Source: an uncultured Lachnospiraceae bacterium | Lineage (GTDB): Bacteria > Bacillota > Clostridia > Lachnospirales > Lachnospiraceae | Assembly (NCBI GenBank): GCA_947629585.1 | Contig: CANREH010000001.1 | Coordinates: forward strand, 1-64,000 | Length of the DNA: 64,000 nucleotides | Direction of reading: 5' to 3' | Shown here: in pieces, positions 51,207 to 60,584 of the stretch | How the letters are laid out: each line of letters opens with the position of its first letter | Numbering within the stretch: position 1 is the stretch's first letter | The notes under the pieces: model-generated | Database searches by the model: none | What the model was told of the DNA's origin: nothing | The model's input: the letters and a program-made list of their open reading frames with translations, nothing else | Program-made: the position numbers and the translations under genes

Positions 51207-52424
51207 CTACGATTCAATCCTTACCTCTAACTGTAACCCTGTCGTACTTATCTTACCCGTTTTTGGCTCGTCAAATACAATATCGACCAAATGCCTTCCC
51301 GGTTTCAGTCCTTTCACATTAATATGCGGATTTAATTTTTTTATATCCAGCTTTTCTAAATTTTGTTCCACATCCAAAACCGTCACCAGCAGCTCCCCGC
51401 TGTCTTTCTTCTTATATTGATACCGTTCCGATGCGCCTTTGATTTTCACATCGGATTTGGTAAAGCTGAACTTCTTCGCTATCCACTGCTCCACCATCAG
51501 CTGGACGCTGACCTTCGGGTTCACGCTGGACACTACCACCCTGTCCGGGAGATAATTTGCCACATCCACCGTAACCTCCCCGGTCTGGTTCCGACCCGTC
51601 AAATCCACCGGAATCACCAGCTCCTTAATTTCATCCAGGTACTTCTGTCTCCCGGCGATAATTACCTGCTTCGGCTCATATTCCACCGAAGTGCATTCAA
51701 AACCATAGTCCACCTTTCCCTTTACATCAATCGTAACAGGGACCGTCTTGGTCTTGCGCACCTCCAGCCGTACCAACACCTGGCTGGCGCTGAATTTATA
51801 CTTATCCTGATCTAACTCCTCCCCATTGGCATCATAGGCCTTCGGTTCCGCTGTCGTGACCAAATCCTTTTTCGCATTGGAAACATCCACCTCCAGCCGT
51901 ACCTCCGCCACTTTCTTTACCTGCGTCTTTGCCCCGGTCACTTTAATAATATTCGGCTTGGAAGTAGCGTCCACGACATAGTACTCATCCGCCACCGTCC
52001 CGACCTGCTGAATCACCGGGACAAACTGGGCCGTCTTCATATTTTCCAAAGACACCCGAAGCGTCTGCACCCTGCCCAGGGAACAGTTTAAGGACGGGTA
52101 CTTCGTGCATTCCGGGTAAATATTGACGGAATTTACCAAAGATAACTGCGATAAATCCGCCGTCGCCTGCAGATCCTTCATCGTGATATTGTCTACCAGG
52201 CTCTTCTTTCCCGTAACCATAATGTCCACGGTTTCCCCCTGCACGACTTCATACACCTTATCCAAAGTCGATACTGCCTTTTCATTGATAATCGTCACCG
52301 GAACACTGGTAAACTGCCGGGAACGCACCGGATCTTCAATATTGATAACCGCTCCCCAGAAAACAATGGCAAGGAACAATGATAATATTTTAATGCCGAG
52401 ATTGTTCGTAAGCTTTCCTTTCAA
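51207..52424 (-). CDS. cdaR: YbbR-domain protein, CdaA regulator
   Basis: 405 residues. One N-terminal helix (LGIKILSLFLAIVFWGAVI) anchors four YbbR-type beta repeats outside the membrane (patterns FTSVPVTIINE, AQFVPVIQQVG, KTVPVTIDVKGK). CdaR modulates the diadenylate cyclase CdaA, encoded immediately before it with a 4-nt overlap. Confidence 0.88.
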   Translation of the reverse strand: MKGKLTNNLGIKILSLFLAIVFWGAVINIEDPVRSRQFTSVPVTIINEKAVSTLDKVYEVVQGETVDIMVTGKKSLVDNITMKDLQATADLSQLSLVNSVNIYPECTKYPSLNCSLGRVQTLRVSLENMKTAQFVPVIQQVGTVADEYYVVDATSKPNIIKVTGAKTQVKKVAEVRLEVDVSNAKKDLVTTAEPKAYDANGEELDQDKYKFSASQVLVRLEVRKTKTVPVTIDVKGKVDYGFECTSVEYEPKQVIIAGRQKYLDEIKELVIPVDLTGRNQTGEVTVDVANYLPDRVVVSSVNPKVSVQLMVEQWIAKKFSFTKSDVKIKGASERYQYKKKDSGELLVTVLDVEQNLEKLDIKKLNPHINVKGLKPGRHLVDIVFDEPKTGKISTTGLQLEVRIES

Positions 52425-53296
52425 TCATTTCCTCTCCTTTTCCCTCTTCGGAATAGTTTAATCTTCTTAAATTCTATGGAACGGTTATGCCCTTCCAGCA
52501 AAATCTGCTTTAAAACTTCCGTACTGACATTTCTCCTGAGCTTCCCGTCAATGGCTACGGAAATACTTCCCGTCTCTTCCGAAACAATCAAAGTGATAGA
52601 ATCCGTCACCTCACTGACGCCCACGCCCGCGCGGTGCCTCGTTCCCAGCTCCTTGCTAAGCTCCATGCTGTCTGAAAGCGGCAGATAGCAGGTCGCCGAC
52701 GTAATCCTGTCCCCGCGGATTAAAACCGCCCCGTCATGCAGCGGAGTATTATGCTCAAAAATATTAATCAGAAGCTGGCTGGTGACAATGGCGTCAATCG
52801 GGATGCCGGTGCGCTCAAAATCGCCCAGCCCCGTATCCAGCTCAATGACAATCAATGCCCCCGTTTTCGCTTTGGCAAGCTCGGAACAGGCGCGTACAAG
52901 CTCCTGCACCGTCTTCTTGCTGTAACGCTCATTCTCCTCGTCCCCGTCCTCCGCGGAAAAAAGCTGAAGCTTGATGTTCTGCCTGCCAAGCTGTTCCAGC
53001 GCCCTCCTCAATTCCGGCTGGAAAATCACTAAAAGAGCGGTAATCCCAACGCCCATCGTGTTGGTAAACAGCCATAAAATCACGTTCCACTCCAGCATAT
53101 AGGACAAAACATAAAAGAAAAACAGCATAACAAGCCCTTTGCACAGGTTCCATGCCCGCGTATCCCGAATCCACAAAATCACATAATAAATAAAAATAGT
53201 CAGGATCCCAATTTCAACAAGATCCAATAGCCGGATGGAAGGAAATGTTATCTGTGTTAAATATTTCTCCGCCAATTCCCTGAGCTTTTCCATCAA
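52421..53296 (-). CDS. cdaA: Diadenylate cyclase
   Basis: 291 residues. Three N-terminal helices then the DAC (DisA_N) domain with its DGA (PLHDGAVLIRGD) and RHR (GTRHRAGVG) motifs. It makes cyclic di-AMP, controlling potassium and osmolyte balance. glmM, often third in this operon, is not here. Confidence 0.94.
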   Translation of the reverse strand: MMEKLRELAEKYLTQITFPSIRLLDLVEIGILTIFIYYVILWIRDTRAWNLCKGLVMLFFFYVLSYMLEWNVILWLFTNTMGVGITALLVIFQPELRRALEQLGRQNIKLQLFSAEDGDEENERYSKKTVQELVRACSELAKAKTGALIVIELDTGLGDFERTGIPIDAIVTSQLLINIFEHNTPLHDGAVLIRGDRITSATCYLPLSDSMELSKELGTRHRAGVGVSEVTDSITLIVSEETGSISVAIDGKLRRNVSTEVLKQILLEGHNRSIEFKKIKLFRRGKRRGND

Positions 53297-53344
53297 TCGT
53301 TTATCCCTGCTCTTTCCCTCTGTTCTGTCTCGTCTTCCTTCGTA

Positions 53345-54337
53345 TCATTCCTTTTTTTCACTGGAAACCTGCTGTAATGTCTCATACAGATCCGCCGTGT
53401 TATTGGTAATCTTCTGTGCATTAATCCTCTTTACCCTGACCTTTGGCGCCGCCACCTGCATCTTCGGGACAGCTTTGACATAGTAATAATAATCATCATC
53501 CGAAAACTCGATCTGCTCGATACGGGAATAATCTAACGGCAGCGCAATAAACTGTATCAGCATGGCAAGCCCGGCGGATACCAGGGAGCCAAGCAGGAGC
53601 AGAAGCGGCTCTCCCTCCACTCTTAAAGCCAGCTCCCCGATCAAAAGGATTGTCAAAAACAGCACCGTCCCCGCCAAAACAGCAATCAGGAAGGCGTGGG
53701 GAACGGCCAGCCTGCGTATCAGATATACGATAAGGACCACCACCGTCACCGCCGCCAGATAAAGCGGCATCGCCTTATTCTGTAAAAATTCCTCCATCAG
53801 CCCCTGATAAGAATTCATAACATTGTCCAAAGTCACCCCGCCGCCCAAAGCCGCCGTATTCTTAAAGCTCTCAAATAAAAAATAAACCACCATGCCGCAA
53901 AAAGAGGACACAGCCCCGACAGGCTCCGCCATCAGCCCCAGCAGCAGGGCAGGCAGCAGCGGAATATGAAAAAACATTGCTAACGGCATCAGTACAATCA
54001 CATAGCTATAAGCGGATACATACCGCTCAAACAGCAGAAACAGGACCAGAAAAACGCCGAGGACAGGCAGCGCAAGCAAAGAAGCCAGCGCATAGGCATG
54101 AACCAGCGCAAGCATTGCCATCATCAGCACAAAACCGGCAGGCGGGACAAACGCAGAAATCAGGGAAACCACAACAAGGACAATCCCGTTCTTCAGCCGC
54201 TCGTCGTAGCCAAGCGTCTGATTCATAAAAATAAGCACAATCAGGGAAAGCACAAACTTCCACAAAGGGCGCAGAAGCACTTCATAATCCCTGTATATCA
54301 CACGCAGCCTGTCGCGCCAAACCAACAGTTTTGTCAT
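53345..54337 (-). CDS. Polytopic membrane protein of unknown function upstream of cdaA
   Basis: 330 residues, about eight to nine helices, then a cytoplasmic tail with an acidic DDDYYYYV cluster and a basic RVKRINAQK segment. No family motif recognised. Same strand as cdaA with a 48-nt gap, so probably co-transcribed. Confidence 0.7.
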   Translation of the reverse strand: MTKLLVWRDRLRVIYRDYEVLLRPLWKFVLSLIVLIFMNQTLGYDERLKNGIVLVVVSLISAFVPPAGFVLMMAMLALVHAYALASLLALPVLGVFLVLFLLFERYVSAYSYVIVLMPLAMFFHIPLLPALLLGLMAEPVGAVSSFCGMVVYFLFESFKNTAALGGGVTLDNVMNSYQGLMEEFLQNKAMPLYLAAVTVVVLIVYLIRRLAVPHAFLIAVLAGTVLFLTILLIGELALRVEGEPLLLLLGSLVSAGLAMLIQFIALPLDYSRIEQIEFSDDDYYYYVKAVPKMQVAAPKVRVKRINAQKITNNTADLYETLQQVSSEKKE

Positions 54338-54348
54338 CCTTTCCCCTC

Positions 54349-54765
54349 CTATTCTTTCTCCTGCTCTTTTTCCTGTTCTTCTTCCCTGTAATACCGCCGC
54401 ATGGAACGAAGATTATTATAATGCTCTTTCAACCGTCCTTTCGACTGCCGATACCGGTGCATGGCAGAAAATACCGCCGCAATTTCCGAAAAAAACAATA
54501 CCAGAAGATACACAGCAGCGCCAAGAAACAGATAGAGCTGATAATTCTCCGACGTCACCTGCTTCACAAAATAATCAGCTTTATATGCCGCCAACATAAA
54601 AAGGATCAGCGCCATAGCCGCCGTAACGCGGAAAAACGTCTTCAAGATCTCATAACGCACATAATCCAGATTAGAATAAGAAGATATCCGGATATCCCCT
54701 TTTCCCGCACCTTTTTCATAAACTGCAAGCCTTGCCATCACTGCAATTTTACGTTGATCCAGCAT
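54349..54765 (-). CDS. Small two-helix membrane protein of unknown function
   Basis: 138 residues: a basic N terminus, helices at about 45-63 and 77-97, and a highly charged tail (RRYYREEEQEKEQEKE). It is 11 nt from the next membrane protein gene and heads the cdaAR operon. No family recognised. Confidence 0.65.
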   Translation of the reverse strand: MLDQRKIAVMARLAVYEKGAGKGDIRISSYSNLDYVRYEILKTFFRVTAAMALILFMLAAYKADYFVKQVTSENYQLYLFLGAAVYLLVLFFSEIAAVFSAMHRYRQSKGRLKEHYNNLRSMRRYYREEEQEKEQEKE

Positions 54766-54829
54766 AAAAACCCTTCTCCTCCATTTTTTTCTTTTTTAAT
54801 TATATCATGATCCCGGGGGAAAGGCAACT

Positions 54830-54862
54830 AAAAAACGCAGGGACAGCTTTCGCTGTCCCCGC
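54830..54862 (-). terminator. intrinsic terminator of the S-layer-like gene
   Basis: Minus strand: stem GGGGACAGC/GCTGTCCC with a GAAA tetraloop, then GCG and six T residues. Strong, as expected for an abundant transcript. Confidence 0.85.
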
Positions 54863-54893
54863 GCCCTTTTCTCATAGAATCATAACAGAAATA

Positions 54894-57800
54894 TTAGTTT
54901 GTTGATAATTTCTCAATATCTCTTTCTATAGAATTACCATCAGTATTTAAAGTTAGATCTCCGCCAAATTCATCATTCCAGTCAAGATCAGCCCCTGTAG
55001 CAAACCGGCTTCCTGCAAAAATAGCCTGTGTATTAAAGGTTGTCATACCAGAAAGTGCCACACCGTTATTATTGGTAAGACTAGCGCTTAACTTAACAGA
55101 AGTACTGTCAATACCTGTCAGTGTACCATCCTCTAAGTAAATCGTAACACCATTTGGAAGAACTTTTTCACCTTTGGTTGTGTTTACACGGATACCCTTA
55201 TCTATATCTGTACCAACCGGCAGTGTCACACCGTTGACAGTCCAGTTAGACGGATTCAGTACAGTCTGAGACAGCGGCGCCATAGCCGGGTAAGAAGTAA
55301 ACTCAACATAAAGCGCATCTCTCTGCCCATCTTTTCCATTAACTTTGTCAAGCTGTGAAGCATTCGGAGTAGCTGCTTTTGCATCCGCAAGTACACTCAA
55401 TACTCTGAAGGTCTCACCTACAGAATCATCACCAACCGTGAAGTCATAGCTAATAGTCTTAGAAGTATTGCCGACATCATCAGATACTCCTGTGACATAC
55501 AGTGTATAATTACCCGTTGGCAATGTTGTTGTCTTAATACGAATCATTTCATCAGTTAAGCTAGAATAGCCCTGAACCTCTGCATTCCAAATCTTCTTGG
55601 TATCCTTGCTGTAAATCCTTACGCTGATATCAGCTAAGCTCTCTAAAGTATTCTGATCCTTATCAACGCCCTCTCCATTGACAGTTCCAAGCACCTTATC
55701 CCAGCTTGGCGTAATTGTATGTCCATACTGGTTAAAGCAGTCATTTCTGCCCTGTACCGGTTCCGTAAATACGATATCATATACAGAATTATGGGTATCA
55801 TTAACCATATTAAACTCTTTGATATCCGGAGAAGTACCGTCATAACTTGTCACTACGCCGCTAAGCGCCTTAGTAACACCTGCTGCATTAGCTCTATGAA
55901 CATTATTAGCAGGAATATCTCCTTCATTTTGAATACCATTTGCTAAATTCGTAACCGAATGCCATGCCAATCCAACACCTAATGTATAGTTATAATATAA
56001 TTTATCATCCCAGCTGTAATCCTTCAGCCTCGTCCAGTCCTTTGTTACTTCCATCTTAAGGCGTGGAAGCCCTTCTGGCGTATCTTCAATCCTTGTCAGC
56101 TTAAAGTCCTGACCAAGACCACGCTGCCAATCCCAAATTGTACGATTAAATCCACGGGTTGCATCTACCCATGCACCGTTATCAAGGTTTCTAATTCTAA
56201 TCGCATTCCTATCTTCAGGATCAAACAGCTGCTTTGCTTGCGGATCTTTATAACGTAAATAAATAATTCCTTTATTATCATCATCGGTAGTAGTGTCGCT
56301 AAGATTCTTATCACCATGACCAACCCACTGATATGTCCCATCTTCTCTTTCAACTGAAGTAAGTTCCTGGCCAACTGCAACACCAGCTAATTCCTGAATT
56401 GGCGTTGTAAATGTGATAATATACTGTTCTGGGGACTGTGCCTCTACACGAATATCAGGAACCTCCGTATTTTCTGCGATAGTAAAGTTGAGGGATTTGG
56501 AAACCATAGTATTCGCATTATCTGATAATGCAGCATAGTCACCGATATTCTTTACCGTCAATGTATACTGGCCTGGACGGAAGTATACCTGTGTATTTGC
56601 ATTATCCATAGTACGGCCTTCGATCTTTTCCTGCCCATTACCAAGCTCAATAATAATCTCATCCCTGTTAAGACCGTATTTATTATTCTCATCTACGGCA
56701 GTATAAATCTTCAGACCATAACCATAAGACGACTTATAGCCATCTCCTGACTCATAATAATCTCCATTCGTGCTTGTAAGGCTGCCCAAATTAGTACCAT
56801 TGATACTATAATTATTAAGATTAAATGCACTCTTTATCCATTTATCTTTATTATCCTCATTCATCTTAATTTCATTATTTAAATAGTCTATAAACTTTGG
56901 TGTGCCGTTATCATCATAACCATAAGCAACCACCGGCTGGTCAAAGGTAATCTTAATAGACTTCATATCAAACTCTTGTACATCTAAAATAGTAGGTACC
57001 GTAGTATCGGTAATACGTCCTGAAGTCGCAGAATCTGCATAATCAACTCTGGTATGATAATCTCTGAAGAATAAAGTAAATCTGGAGTTATCCGATAATT
57101 CACAGCCATCCTTCAAAATAAATACCAGCGTATCATCCGTACCATTTACTTTCTGGATATCACGGATTTTCCTTGTATAATCATAAGGCTGATTATTATT
57201 CCAAGCTTGATATACTTTAGCATCATACAAATCATTTGGATTATCTTTTTCATTTGCCTTATCTTTTACCAGCAGCTGGAAGTAACGCGCGTCATTTCCT
57301 TTCAAGGTAACGCCATTCTTTACATCATTAACCGATCCATCTGCTACCGCTCCGGTAGAAGTCAAAAACCACTCCGGCTCTACTGCACGGTCAAAGGTCA
57401 GTAAAATCCTGTCACAGCTTTCCACAACAGCCTGTTTTACCCTTACAGTCTTAGATTCATCCACTGTAACATTTTCAGGATTCAGGGTAATATAAAGGTC
57501 ATTAGACTGCTTACCGACAATCTGTTTTTGTTCTGCATCTGCATTTCTGACACGGGAAACCGTAGCCCTAACTGTAGAAGTCACAGAATTCTTAAGAGTA
57601 GCGGAAGTAAAGATAACCTGACCTTCCCATCTCTGAGTAGCTGCATTATATGTCAGCGTAACGTCGTTCTGGGACAGGGAACCAATACCTGCAGTACCTA
57701 ATGCAAGCTCTGCTGTAACTAACATATCCGATGTTACCGTAGAATCTGCAGGAGTTTCCAGAATAACATCAATCGTAGCCTGATCCTTGCTGTCTGCCGT

Positions 57801-58592
57801 GATGGATGTCTTATTAGCACTTAAGGTAAGTCTGTAATCTGTCAGGATAGCGGAACCTGTTGTATCCCCTGTAGAACCAGGAGTTATAACATCGCCAGTA
57901 GAACCAGGTGCCGTTGCGCCAGGATTCTGATCCTGCTCTTCTGCCTCTACAACCGTAATCTGGATAGTACCGCCCTCTACTACCTGATCGCCATTTGCAG
58001 CAGATACGGAAATCGTAGCCGTACCAGGTGCAACTGCTTCAAATAAACCATTGCTTGCGTTCGTAACCTTCAATACAGAAGAATCACTGGATGTAAAGGT
58101 CTTTGCATAAGCGCCCTTTGCAGCCTTTGGTGCAATCGTAGCGTCTGCATTCACAATCGTACCAACCGTTACTGTCTTTGTAGCGATATCCTTTAAAGTA
58201 ATGCTGCTTGCGAGCTGCTTTAAGGTAACCTTCTTGGTAACAGACTTAATCTTCTTACCCTTTGCATTTCTTACAACAGCCTTAATCTTTGTTGCAGAAC
58301 CATCAGCGATGTTCTTAGCAGCCATTACTGTAAATTTGCTGGAAATCTTAGCTCCCTTTGCCTTAATCTTCTTCTTTGCAAATTTTACGCCGCCGTTTGT
58401 GCTGGAAAAGTTAACGGTGTAACCTTTCTTAAGGTTCTTCACTGTCATGCTGTAAGCCTTGCCAGAGTATACTGTCGTAGACTTGACAGTAAGCTTTGGT
58501 GCTGCCGCTGCATCAGCGCTTGCTGGTATAGCTGTTGCTGCCATAGCCAGTGAAAGAACTGCAGCTAAAGACTTAAAATTATTTTTCTTCAT
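54894..58592 (-). CDS. Large S-layer-like exported protein with Ig modules
   Basis: 1232 residues. Signal peptide (MKKNNFKSLAAVLSLAMAA, cut near ADA-AAA), Lys-rich beta region (~30-130), BIG2-like domain (~140-215), Pro/Gly/Thr linker with repeated PGSTGD (~222-245), a Big_1-like module (~250-350), then several SbsA-type modules (ILLTFDRAVEP, IKITFDQPVVA, YIITFTTPIQE, YDIVFTEPVQG). Acidic, almost Cys-free, no anchor motif. AAGGAGG just before the ATG, its own terminator and monocistronic layout point to very high expression. It is noticeably more AT-rich than neighbouring genes. Probably the main surface-coat protein, by inference. Confidence 0.8.
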   Translation of the reverse strand: MKKNNFKSLAAVLSLAMAATAIPASADAAAAPKLTVKSTTVYSGKAYSMTVKNLKKGYTVNFSSTNGGVKFAKKKIKAKGAKISSKFTVMAAKNIADGSATKIKAVVRNAKGKKIKSVTKKVTLKQLASSITLKDIATKTVTVGTIVNADATIAPKAAKGAYAKTFTSSDSSVLKVTNASNGLFEAVAPGTATISVSAANGDQVVEGGTIQITVVEAEEQDQNPGATAPGSTGDVITPGSTGDTTGSAILTDYRLTLSANKTSITADSKDQATIDVILETPADSTVTSDMLVTAELALGTAGIGSLSQNDVTLTYNAATQRWEGQVIFTSATLKNSVTSTVRATVSRVRNADAEQKQIVGKQSNDLYITLNPENVTVDESKTVRVKQAVVESCDRILLTFDRAVEPEWFLTSTGAVADGSVNDVKNGVTLKGNDARYFQLLVKDKANEKDNPNDLYDAKVYQAWNNNQPYDYTRKIRDIQKVNGTDDTLVFILKDGCELSDNSRFTLFFRDYHTRVDYADSATSGRITDTTVPTILDVQEFDMKSIKITFDQPVVAYGYDDNGTPKFIDYLNNEIKMNEDNKDKWIKSAFNLNNYSINGTNLGSLTSTNGDYYESGDGYKSSYGYGLKIYTAVDENNKYGLNRDEIIIELGNGQEKIEGRTMDNANTQVYFRPGQYTLTVKNIGDYAALSDNANTMVSKSLNFTIAENTEVPDIRVEAQSPEQYIITFTTPIQELAGVAVGQELTSVEREDGTYQWVGHGDKNLSDTTTDDDNKGIIYLRYKDPQAKQLFDPEDRNAIRIRNLDNGAWVDATRGFNRTIWDWQRGLGQDFKLTRIEDTPEGLPRLKMEVTKDWTRLKDYSWDDKLYYNYTLGVGLAWHSVTNLANGIQNEGDIPANNVHRANAAGVTKALSGVVTSYDGTSPDIKEFNMVNDTHNSVYDIVFTEPVQGRNDCFNQYGHTITPSWDKVLGTVNGEGVDKDQNTLESLADISVRIYSKDTKKIWNAEVQGYSSLTDEMIRIKTTTLPTGNYTLYVTGVSDDVGNTSKTISYDFTVGDDSVGETFRVLSVLADAKAATPNASQLDKVNGKDGQRDALYVEFTSYPAMAPLSQTVLNPSNWTVNGVTLPVGTDIDKGIRVNTTKGEKVLPNGVTIYLEDGTLTGIDSTSVKLSASLTNNNGVALSGMTTFNTQAIFAGSRFATGADLDWNDEFGGDLTLNTDGNSIERDIEKLSTN

Positions 58593-58703
58593 TTTTCTTC
58601 CTCCTTGAATATTTGGTTGAGAAATTATACCTGTTTCGTCTGGAATCTCCTTAACCTTACAAGAAGCTCCATAAGGAGTATAATCACTCCAATAACAAGA
58701 CCG

Positions 58704-58732
58704 ATTATAACAGCATTAATTTCAAAGATCAA
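58704..58732 (-). promoter_or_regulatory. possible promoter of the S-layer-like gene
   Basis: Minus strand: -35 TTGATC (58732-58727), 17-nt spacer, -10 TATAAT (58709-58704), giving a leader of ~105 nt with a small GGAG/CTCC hairpin. The wider gap 58593-59025 has no firm gene: an open minus-strand frame ending near 58617 encodes a hydrophobic stretch but has no ATG or ribosome site. Confidence 0.5.
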
Positions 58733-59025
58733 GTATAACCTTCTCAATTTCTGCAAAATGTGCCATGGAGACGGCTTCGGCCTGAGTGATATACCTGCGA
58801 TAAAGCATCTATGGGTCCCCTTTTCTCTGATTGAACACTTCTCACACCGTATTCTGCTATCGCCCTGTGCCTTATCGTTATGCCTATATAATGCACTTTG
58901 ACTATGGCATTTTTATGTCAGTGGGTTGTCATTTTTAGACTATTTCTATGGTATCTGCCTGAAAATTTGACATAACTGCCCGGATGCCTGCCTTATTTAT
59001 CAATATCGATACCTCCATAATATTT

Positions 59026-59054
59026 GAGAGGAATGAAAAAATATCATTCCTCTC
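59026..59054 (-). terminator. hairpin terminator after thrC
   Basis: Perfect 11-bp arms GAGAGGAATGA and TCATTCCTCTC around a 7-nt A/T loop, 19 nt past the thrC stop. No long T tract follows. Confidence 0.6.
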
Positions 59055-59072
59055 TGTTTCCTACAAAAAATA

Positions 59073-60560
59073 TTAAAGCCCCAGTATCTCCTCCACGGCC
59101 TCCTGCATTTTATCCGCAGGACAGACCCGGTTGTGCAGAACCTCGGCATTGCGGATTTCCTCTACCGCCTGCGGCACCCTGACGCCGGAGAGCTCGGAAA
59201 GTTCATCGACCAGTTCAAAGTCTGACATATTGTCATATTTAGAGCTGATGGCATTCATGACGCTTCTTGTAAACTTGAATGGGCTTGCGGTAGACGCGAT
59301 CAGCATTTTGACCTGATCCCCGGAAGCCGTCTGGTAAGCATGGCTTACGGAAGCTGCTACGGCAGTGTGCGTGTCAACAATATAGCCATCCAGTTCATAG
59401 ATACGCTTAATCGTCTCCGCTACTTTCTGCTCATCCGCGTACCCGCCGGTAAAATCAGCAAGCCCTTTCTGCATTTCTTCCGTAATGGTATAATTCCCGT
59501 CCTCTGCCAGGGACTTCATAAACTTTGCCGTTGCCTCCGGATCATCCCCGGTCAGTTTGTAAATCATGCGCTCTAAATTAGAAGAAATCAGGATATCCAT
59601 CGACGGGGAAGTCGTCAGCACAAACTCCCTGTTCTTATCATAAGTCCCTGTCCGGAAGAAGTCATACAGCACCTTATTGTCATTGGAAGCACAGACCAGC
59701 TTCTTAATCGGGACACCCATGCACTTTGCGTAGTAAGCAGCAAGAATATTTCCAAAATTCCCGGTAGGGACGGTTACATTGATGGATTCCCCGCGGGAAA
59801 TCTCAAAATCCTTCAACAGTCTCGAATAGGCATAGACGTAGTAAACAATCTGCGGAACAAGCCGCCCGATATTGATGGAATTGGCGGAAGAGAACTGGTA
59901 TCCCGCCTTATCCATGCGCTCCGCAAGCTCTTTATTATTAAACATTGCCTTGACGCCGCTCTGCGCGTCGTCAAAATTTCCTTCAATGCCGATAACGTAA
60001 GTATTCTTTCCTTTCTGCGTCACCATCTGCTTTTCCTGAATCGGGCTGACGCCGTTTTTCGGATAAAATACAATAATGCCTGTCCCTTCTACATCCGCAA
60101 ACCCTGCAAGCGCCGCCTTCCCAGTGTCGCCGGAGGTCGCCGTGAGGATCATAATCTTATTGGTTACCCTGTTTTTCTTTGCCGCCGTAGTCAAAAGGTG
60201 CGGCAGGATGGAAAGCGCCATATCTTTAAATGCGATTGTCGCGCCGTGGAACAGTTCCAGGAAATAAGCGTCATCCGCTTTTCTGATAGAAACAATATCC
60301 TCGGTATCAAATTTGGAATCATAAGCCCGGCTGATACAGCTTTTTAATTCCTCTTCCGTAAAATCCGTTAAGAACAGCTTCATTACCTCATAGGCCGTTT
60401 CCTGGTACGTAAGCTTTGCAAATTCCGAAAGATCCTTATCTAACTTCGGGATCTCCTCCGGCACAAATAAACCGCCGTCGTCGGCAAGCCCTTTCAAAAT
60501 TGCCTCAGAAGCCGTTACCCGAATCTCTGCGCTTCTGGTGCTTTTATACATCAAATCCAT
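59073..60560 (-). CDS. thrC: Threonine synthase
   Basis: 495 residues of the long fold-II PLP type. PLP lysine in TIAFKDMALS, ATSGDTGKAAL, and VPTGNFGNILAAYYAK. It converts O-phosphohomoserine to threonine. Located 24 nt after pfkA and probably co-transcribed; other thr genes are absent from the window. Confidence 0.95.
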   Translation of the reverse strand: MDLMYKSTRSAEIRVTASEAILKGLADDGGLFVPEEIPKLDKDLSEFAKLTYQETAYEVMKLFLTDFTEEELKSCISRAYDSKFDTEDIVSIRKADDAYFLELFHGATIAFKDMALSILPHLLTTAAKKNRVTNKIMILTATSGDTGKAALAGFADVEGTGIIVFYPKNGVSPIQEKQMVTQKGKNTYVIGIEGNFDDAQSGVKAMFNNKELAERMDKAGYQFSSANSINIGRLVPQIVYYVYAYSRLLKDFEISRGESINVTVPTGNFGNILAAYYAKCMGVPIKKLVCASNDNKVLYDFFRTGTYDKNREFVLTTSPSMDILISSNLERMIYKLTGDDPEATAKFMKSLAEDGNYTITEEMQKGLADFTGGYADEQKVAETIKRIYELDGYIVDTHTAVAASVSHAYQTASGDQVKMLIASTASPFKFTRSVMNAISSKYDNMSDFELVDELSELSGVRVPQAVEEIRNAEVLHNRVCPADKMQEAVEEILGL

Positions 60561-60584
60561 CTCTTTTCCCTGCTCTTTCTTAAA

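Noticed and set aside
58617..58760. Hydrophobic minus-strand reading frame upstream of the S-layer-like gene
   Set aside because: It has no ATG, no ribosome site and overlaps the predicted promoter; the opposite strand is also open, which suggests composition and not coding.
58780..58900. Possible cyclic di-GMP riboswitch (GGCACAGGGC-like string) upstream of the S-layer-like gene
   Set aside because: The diagnostic GACGCAAAGCC and receptor parts are missing.
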